Part shown: positions 59,570 to 64,000 of the stretch, piece after piece
Layout: the number at the start of each line of letters is the position of its first letter
Numbering within the stretch: position 1 is the stretch's first letter
Assembly (NCBI GenBank): GCA_949752745.1
Contig: OX457027.1
Location: forward strand, 17,378,603 to 17,442,602
DNA length: 64,000 nucleotides
Direction of reading: 5' to 3'
DNA from: Protula sp. h YS-2021
Lineage: Eukaryota > Annelida > Polychaeta > Sabellida > Serpulidae
Program-made: the position numbers and the translations under genes
The notes under the pieces: generated by a model
The model's input: only the letters and a program-made list of their open reading frames with translations
What the model was told of the DNA's origin: nothing
The model's database searches: none

Positions 59570-60663
59570 CTGTTAAACTTGCTTGGCCAACCTAACCACT
59601 TCACAAAGAATTCTTTAACACCTCCTCGCCTTTTACGAGTTTTTAAGACTTTTTCAATTCTGTAGACAGATTCAATATCTTTGGTCACTTTCTGCAGTTC
59701 TTCCTCATAGACATGCCCATCAATATCTTCGTCTAAAAAGTCTTTCACTTTCACTTTCACTTACTCATGATACAAATGTATTCCTTGCTTCTTACAACGA
59801 TGTGTGACAATGAATACTTCTTGCGTCCATTTGATGTGATAATCCCGTTGAAACACATATTTGATGTGGGAAATGCGAACATGATCGCCAATGTTAAATT
59901 TAAAATTCTTCTTCTTCTTCTTCGGTTTCAATTTTAGTTTGTCGACATACATATACTTCCACACTTTCGATTCGTTGTCTTTACGAATCTCTGCAGGAGC
60001 ATACTTATTAGGGAGGGAGCCATGAGGTCTATGGTTGTAATTGTACACCAAGTCTGGAAGGATGTCTAAGTAACGGTAAGTTTGATTATTTAGAAAATAC
60101 CGATACATCATTCCCTTTAGAGTACGAATGACTCTCTCAGCAAAGTTGGCTTTGGTTTCATTCTTAGTGGTATAAGCATGAATTCCCTCCTTCTTCAAAA
60201 ATGCTTTTACCCATTTGTTTTTAAATTCAGTTCCTTTATCTGACCTTAGAGTGCGTGGTCTTCGGCGTGTGTCATGAAAAATCCTTTGGAAAGCTTGTAT
60301 GACGCTGGTATGTGATTTATTAGGTATTGGCTGTACCCACACATATTTGGAAAACACATCAATGACAATGAGTAAAAAGCGTGTGCCATCATTATAGGGA
60401 GCTATGTTTTCCATATCAGCGAAATCAATATCCCACATGTCATCAATGCCCCGTGTAATCACACGTTGTCTTTTGAACCTGTATTTTACAGGTTGGAGTA
60501 AACTGAATGCATCTTGATCCTGTAGCCATTTCTTCACTTGCGACTGTGTCACTGGTTGATCATGTTTTCTCAAGATGTGATACAGTTTGTAAGGACCAGC
60601 AAATGCCCCGGGCTGTCCAGATTTGAAGTACATATTGGTCAAGTAGTCTTCCCACGTCGACAT
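59539..60663 (-). pseudogene. int: Integrase of Polinton 2, interrupted by an in-frame stop
   Basis: ATG at 60663. Catalytic Asp, Asp (LRSDKGTEFKN) and Glu (NFAERVIRTLKG) are kept. An 18-base CTTTCA-repeat insertion near 59745-59763 introduces TAA just before the segment leading to the chromodomain (59539-59760). A chromodomain-less integrase of about 300 residues could still be made. Confidence 0.9.
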
Positions 60664-60669
60664 GTTCAC

Positions 60670-60875
60670 ACCAAAATGAAAAGCAACAACACGCCTCTAC
60701 TAGCTGTATAGAGCAGCACTTGCAGGTTGGCGTCCCGAGTGAAAGAGGCTGCTTACGGGACACACTGGGTTTTGAAGCTCAATGACTAGAAGACGTCTAT
60801 TGGTGGTAGTAGATATGTGAAGTTTTTACGAGGCCGTCCCGTGGGCTAAACACGGTTTCGTGACATGTTCACACC
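60670..60875. mobile_element. ~195-bp insertion with flanking direct repeat
   Basis: GACATGTTCACACC(A/G)AAAT occurs at about 60660-60678 and again at 60861-60879. Copy 1 has this stretch once (20299-20315). The inserted piece contains GGTTGGCGTCCCGAGTGAAA and GGCCGTCCCGTGGGCTAAAC. The long target duplication suggests a retroposed short element. No poly-A tail or RNA-gene head was recognised, so the class is open. Confidence 0.55.
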
Positions 60876-60922
60876 GAAATTAGAAACCACCTTCTCAATA
60901 GAACACCTTTTTATTTTATGAA

Positions 60923-61276
60923 TCAACCAACATCACTTAACTCACAAGTTACAAGTATAGATACAATGGTGTGAATAACTGGAGACCATTGGTCTTCAAT
61001 GAATACTAGCCAATTACTGAGTTCATCGAGTGTAATCGTATCTACACCATATTTCTCACAACGCTTATTTGCATTCTCTAACACTTTATCTAAATGAATA
61101 TAATATTTAGCTTCATTCCAATATGTATAGACACATGCAAAATGACAAGTATGTTCTGAACACTCTTCATGTTGGCAAGCAGGACATACTAACCATGCAA
61201 ACTTTTTTACAGCTAATAACATTTCTTCACAATAAGCTTTTTGCACAATATATTGTCTCAGTGTCATGTCTGCCAT
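60923..61276 (-). CDS. Cys/His-rich small protein (MADM family, copy 2)
   Basis: 117 residues: MADMTLRQYIVQKAYCEEML, CPACQHEECSEHTCHFAC. The stop of the upstream paralogue and this ATG overlap as TAATG (61274-61278). The C-terminus is longer than in copy 1 (ILVTCELSDVG). Confidence 0.7.
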   Translation of the reverse strand: MADMTLRQYIVQKAYCEEMLLAVKKFAWLVCPACQHEECSEHTCHFACVYTYWNEAKYYIHLDKVLENANKRCEKYGVDTITLDELSNWLVFIEDQWSPVIHTIVSILVTCELSDVG

Positions 61277-61543
61277 TATACTGCAGTATAGATTAACCCC
61301 TCTCTCACTTCATCAAACAGTCTTGGATTATAGAGACCAAAGTAATATGCTGCTTCCACATCAAACTCCTCAGCTCCGGCAATGTCACCACACTCTTTGA
61401 TGAAATCCTTACGCAAGTTTGTCAAGTTCAGCATGGAATGAGCAAGTTCCCAATAGATGTTGATATGTTCCGGTTGCTGTTCAACAGTTCCAAAACGCGC
61501 CAGGTCACATATCATGTAGTCCACAAACGTATTCTTGAAACAA
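61276..61543 (-). pseudogene. Small acidic protein, paralogue of the 21165 gene; start shifted
   Basis: The frame NCFKNTFVDYMICDLARFGT...YWELAHSMLNLTNL...FDVEAAYYFGLYN matches the pattern of the 21165-21491 protein. The ATG at 61541-61543 is put out of frame by an extra base in a poly-A run (codons 3-5). An internal Met at 61515 could start a shorter product. A minus-strand TATA (GGGTATAAAAGAG, about 61635-61648) lies upstream. In copy 1 this gene survives only as the 46-bp tandem at 20760-20890. Confidence 0.6.
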
Positions 61544-61634
61544 TTTTTTTACATCCATCCTTTAGAGGTTCATTTGTTAAAAAACACGTCTGCACTCCAT
61601 GACAGTTGGGGGGGGGGGCAAGATAATGAACAGT

Positions 61635-61648
61635 CTCTTTTATACCCC
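61635..61648 (-). promoter_or_regulatory. TATA box for the 61543/61276 gene pair
   Basis: Minus-strand GGGTATAAAAGAG, 92 bases before the ATG at 61543 and partly downstream of the NADAR stop at 61653. Confidence 0.6.
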
Positions 61649-61652
61649 TTCC

Positions 61653-62087
61653 TCACAACAACTGTTCTAACAACTTTCCCATGATATTCTGACCAGGATA
61701 TCCAGGAGATGACACATGTTTCACACCAGCTCCCCACCAATGATCATATGTTGCTTCCACTAAAGTCTTGTCTTTGCAGTCTTTCAACTTTTTGCGAAAC
61801 AATACACACTGATTCCATTTGACTTGTAACACATCTTGCATTTTGCTTCTCTTCACTGTATGCCATAAAGGACATGGCTTTATCACTTCGGCGATACGTT
61901 TTGCTTCATATCCATTTCTGGATGACACAATAGCTGAAGCAATATCTGGGCGGTGATGAAACACGGCTTTCTCATATTGATACAACGCTTCACTCGAGTT
62001 GAATGTATGTCCATATTTTTCAAGGCGTGTTGGAAACATGTTGGAAAGAACATCCTTGTGACCGCTAAATAGTACAAGATTCTCCAT
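61653..62087 (-). CDS. NADAR-domain (YbiA-like) protein
   Basis: 144 residues, complete. Order of motifs: LFSGHKDVLSNMFPTRLE (the F-S-N-x-F-P entry of the family), TFNSSEALYQYEKA with Glu33 and Lys40, YEAKRIAEVI, WHTVKRSKMQDVLQVKWNQ, LVEATYDHWWGAG with Glu111 and Asp115, and GQNIMGKLLEQL with Asn134. This is a full NADAR fold. The domain is known for N-glycosidase activity on riboflavin intermediates (YbiA) and, in phage and bacterial members, for reversing ADP-ribosylation of guanine in DNA. It is absent from copy 1, whose sequence keeps only the flanking phrases. A counter-defence or NAD/ADP-ribose role is an inference. Confidence 0.88.
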   Translation of the reverse strand: MENLVLFSGHKDVLSNMFPTRLEKYGHTFNSSEALYQYEKAVFHHRPDIASAIVSSRNGYEAKRIAEVIKPCPLWHTVKRSKMQDVLQVKWNQCVLFRKKLKDCKDKTLVEATYDHWWGAGVKHVSSPGYPGQNIMGKLLEQLL

Positions 62088-62332
62088 GTTGACTTTGGTT
62101 TATTCTGACATGCCGGTGTCTTCCTCCTGCAATAAAATATGTTTTAATATATCTGCTACCTCTTCTATCATCTTCTTTCTTTGTTAACGTTGAAACCACT
62201 CACATAAAATTAAATTTGCTAGAAAGAAAAACATTGTTAGTGTTAGTGTTGGAGTTAAAAGGGGGGGGGGCTTACCTGACAAAGCTGACAAAGCTGCTCG
62301 GTTTCCTCTTCCTCCTCTAGTAGTCCACAGCA

Positions 62333-62599
62333 CTATCTCAAATAATCCACCACGGTGAAATATACTTCCACATCAGTGCGGGCAGAATAGAGTGCAGAAT
62401 CAAAGTCAAAGTCAGGATCTTCTTCTAGTCCAATTGCGTCACATTCTCCAAGAAATCTTGAATGTAGTTCAATCACATCAAGACTGTGATGTACAACATC
62501 CCAATAAGCGTCCAAGTGATAAAGCTGATAGTCTGGAGTGCCGCAGCAAGCAAGTTTAGCAATCATCAAGTCAACATAAGCTTTTCTAAAACATGCGTC
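62333..62599 (-). pseudogene. Small acidic protein (copy 2 of 21165 gene), start codon lost
   Basis: The frame matches 21165-21491, but the ATG is AAG at the equivalent position (about 62597-62599). An internal ATG at 62566 (MIAKLACCGTPDYQLY) could start a shorter form. The C-terminus ends at DYLR instead of the Glu-rich tail. Confidence 0.65.
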
Positions 62600-62635
62600 C
62601 TTCTTGTTTGCAGTGTGTGTATCTTGTGGGGGTTT

Positions 62636-62940
62636 CTACTGTGCTTCACAGACCTTAAATACTCCACTCTTGCCGCAGAAGTTGTTTGGTTCACACATCT
62701 TGCAATTGTACTTGTGGCAGTGGCAATCATAATCCTCCATATATCCGCAAGCACCGCAATAGTCGCAGGTAAGTCCAAGTTGATTTTGTACATCCATATT
62801 CTCCAACTGAACTTCAGCCAGTCTTTTCTTGGATAACTTTGACACCTTCATCCGATCATCCTGTTGCAGCTTGATGATCGTTTTTCACCATGACATTCCG
62901 TACACGGTTCAACCGATAAGGCTGAGTCGATGTTATCCAT
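62636..62940 (-). pseudogene. Zinc-binding Cys-rich protein (copy 2), N-terminal frameshift
   Basis: The start MDNIDSALS is visible near 62940, followed by CTECH. The frame shifts near 62885, then KVSKLSKKRLAEVQLENM and CDYCGACGY...CHCHKYNCKMCEPNNFCGKSG continue. The last zinc-ligand Cys of copy 1 (GKCG) is Ser. Confidence 0.65.
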
Positions 62941-62961
62941 CTCCTGAAGCAGTGTCTCCCA

Positions 62962-63269
62962 TTAACCATCATTCATGTTGATGTGATGTGTGTATTCCTT
63001 CCCTTCTTACCGTGATGTGCGCACGAAGCTCACATAGCGCATACCTTGATATGAAATGACTTCAAGCCACTTTGTTTCCGTTAAGTACAGTTTGAAGCCA
63101 ATGTCACGACATTTTTTCACGTCTGACACACAATCTTCCACAAAGATGGTGAATAAGCGCACCATCTCTCTCCACGTTTGATGCGTAGAAATAATCCATA
63201 TTGTCCAGACTCCACAGTAATGGCTAAGTTTGCACTAATTTTAAAACTGCTGTTTGTCTTGTTCTCCAT
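62962..63269 (-). pseudogene. Copy 2 of the 22163 gene, broken
   Basis: ATG at 63269 (MENKTNSSFKISANLAI), then RGERWCAYSPSLWKIVC, followed by a stop/frameshift near 63115. The TTTCCGTTAAGTACAGTTTG region of the W-helix is still recognisable. A minus-strand TATA GGTATAAAAGGG (63299-63310) and TGCTGAGTCA element (63319-63330) lie upstream. Confidence 0.65.
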
Positions 63270-63304
63270 GACTGCCATAATGTACTGATGCCCTCACACC
63301 CCTT

Positions 63305-63736
63305 TTATACCCAACTCTCTGCTGAGTCAACAAACAACTTGCAAAGTTCTGAATTCACTTCAACTCGTCCATGGTTGACCCGAACAAGTTCTGATACATT
63401 CGTCGTCAATCGAATGTCATCATCATAATGTAAAATGATTCTTCCAGCTACAACTAACATGAGCTCCACTGCCCAAATTGTATTCGCGTGGATAAATGCT
63501 GAATCCATGTCGTACGTTGATAGTATATGCAGATCTTCACATTCGTGCTGAAATGAGCGGATGAAACGATCTCTTGGATTGGCCTTTCCAACAGCTTCCC
63601 AATGCAAATTCTTCACTTGCAACATCCATTCCGATTCAAAAGCAGGAAGCATTGAAAACACATAGTCAACGTAGTTCACTTTGAACACATCATCCATAGT
63701 CTCTGCACATCTGTGAAGAAGAAGAAATGTTAACAT
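63305..63736 (-). CDS. Counterpart of the rightmost gene of Polinton 1
   Basis: 143 residues: MLTFLLLHRCAETMDDVFKV, WMLQVKNLHWEAVGKANPRD, RFIRSFQHECEDLHILSTYD. It aligns over its whole length with 22244-22678. The minus-strand TATA is GGTATAAAAGGGGGCG at about 63796-63811. Open reading frame; function unknown. Confidence 0.68.
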   Translation of the reverse strand: MLTFLLLHRCAETMDDVFKVNYVDYVFSMLPAFESEWMLQVKNLHWEAVGKANPRDRFIRSFQHECEDLHILSTYDMDSAFIHANTIWAVELMLVVAGRIILHYDDDIRLTTNVSELVRVNHGRVEVNSELCKLFVDSAESWV

Positions 63737-63821
63737 TATTTAAAGCTGCCCACAATGAATTAATGACTTTGGGGGGTCCGCACCGCGCCCCCGCCCCCTT
63801 TTATACCAGGGAGGGGGGGTA

Positions 63822-64000
63822 TTACATGTAAGTTTTCATGAGATGCTTGTAAAATCGCGGAGTCATCTCATTGACACCATCCAGAAAGGCTGTTGGTAAA
63901 CCACCTGTTAAAGATTGTCTCATGACAATCACTAAAATGTCTCCTGGTTTCCGACTCCCTACTACTTGAAACAGCATTGACATGGTGAAATGTCCTTTTT
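63822..64000 (-). CDS. Partial gene at window edge, unknown
   Basis: Minus-strand frame open from the window edge to TAA at 63822-63824. It contains MSMLFQVVGSRKPGDILVIV and TGGLPTAFLDGVNEMTPRFY. The Met at 63983 could be the start or an internal residue. In copy 1 the equivalent position is TIR, so this is extra content at the right end of copy 2. No domain recognised from 59 residues. Confidence 0.45.
   Translation of the reverse strand, partial: KGHFTMSMLFQVVGSRKPGDILVIVMRQSLTGGLPTAFLDGVNEMTPRFYKHLMKTYM

Larger units (their letters stand above)
47090..64000. mobile_element. Polinton/Maverick copy 2, decayed and cut by the window end
   Basis: It has the same gene order and roughly 90% nucleotide similarity to 8.2-22.7 kb over the shared genes. 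polB, protease, capsid, ATPase and integrase are interrupted. Penton, core, the lipid-anchor-like gene, the 193-aa gene, two small plus-strand genes and the rightmost gene are open. It has extra genes at 47.8-49.3, 61.3-62.1 and 63.8-64.0 kb. The left terminus is unresolved and the right terminus lies outside the window. Confidence 0.9.

Overview
The window looks like a gene-poor stretch of an invertebrate (metazoan) nuclear genome that is filled with nested mobile elements. The only likely host coding sequence is an exon at the extreme left (minus strand, positions 1-741). It is rich in Pro and Ser, has repeated S-P-R-(S/T)-S motifs and an upstream splice acceptor, and resembles the N-terminal half of an Ajuba/LIMD1-type adaptor; that identity is tentative. 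No prokaryotic features were seen. Genes have TATA boxes, AATAAA signals and splice-site-like sequences.

The main content is a complete, apparently coding-competent Polinton/Maverick (virus-like DNA transposon) at 6303-23425. It is bounded by a perfect 6-bp target duplication (GCAATG at 6297-6302 and 23426-23431) and long terminal inverted repeats (TIRs). The left block is on the plus strand: protein-primed DNA polymerase B, a PC4-like ssDNA-binding protein and three further small genes of possibly related fold. The right block is on the minus strand. Its tightly overlapping morphogenesis cluster runs from integrase through packaging ATPase, small virion-type proteins, penton and core protein to major capsid protein and adenain-like protease. 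Several small Cys-rich or unknown early-type genes lie outside it near the right end. The two blocks converge on back-to-back polyadenylation signals at about 14.41-14.45 kb.

From 23.4 to 46.4 kb there is repeat-rich debris: satellites, a frameshifted zinc-finger gene, two DIRS-type tyrosine-recombinase retrotransposons (26.4-28.7 kb plus strand, 35.8-42.4 kb minus strand), an old and heavily mutated Polinton (28.8-35.3 kb), and a broken Ty3/gypsy-like element (43.5-46.4 kb, minus strand).

A second Polinton of the same family starts somewhere between about 46.4 and 47.1 kb and runs past the right end of the window. Its polymerase, capsid, protease, ATPase and integrase genes carry stops and frameshifts, while the penton, core and several small genes remain open. 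It carries genes that the first copy lacks: two zinc-binding accessory genes on the left, a NADAR-domain gene (61.65-62.09 kb), an intermediate-length paralogue beside it, and a partial gene at the window edge. Comparing the two copies reveals a MITE insertion in copy 1, gene loss, tandem replacements and promoter elements held in common. Those shared promoter elements and the NADAR cargo are the most interesting observations.
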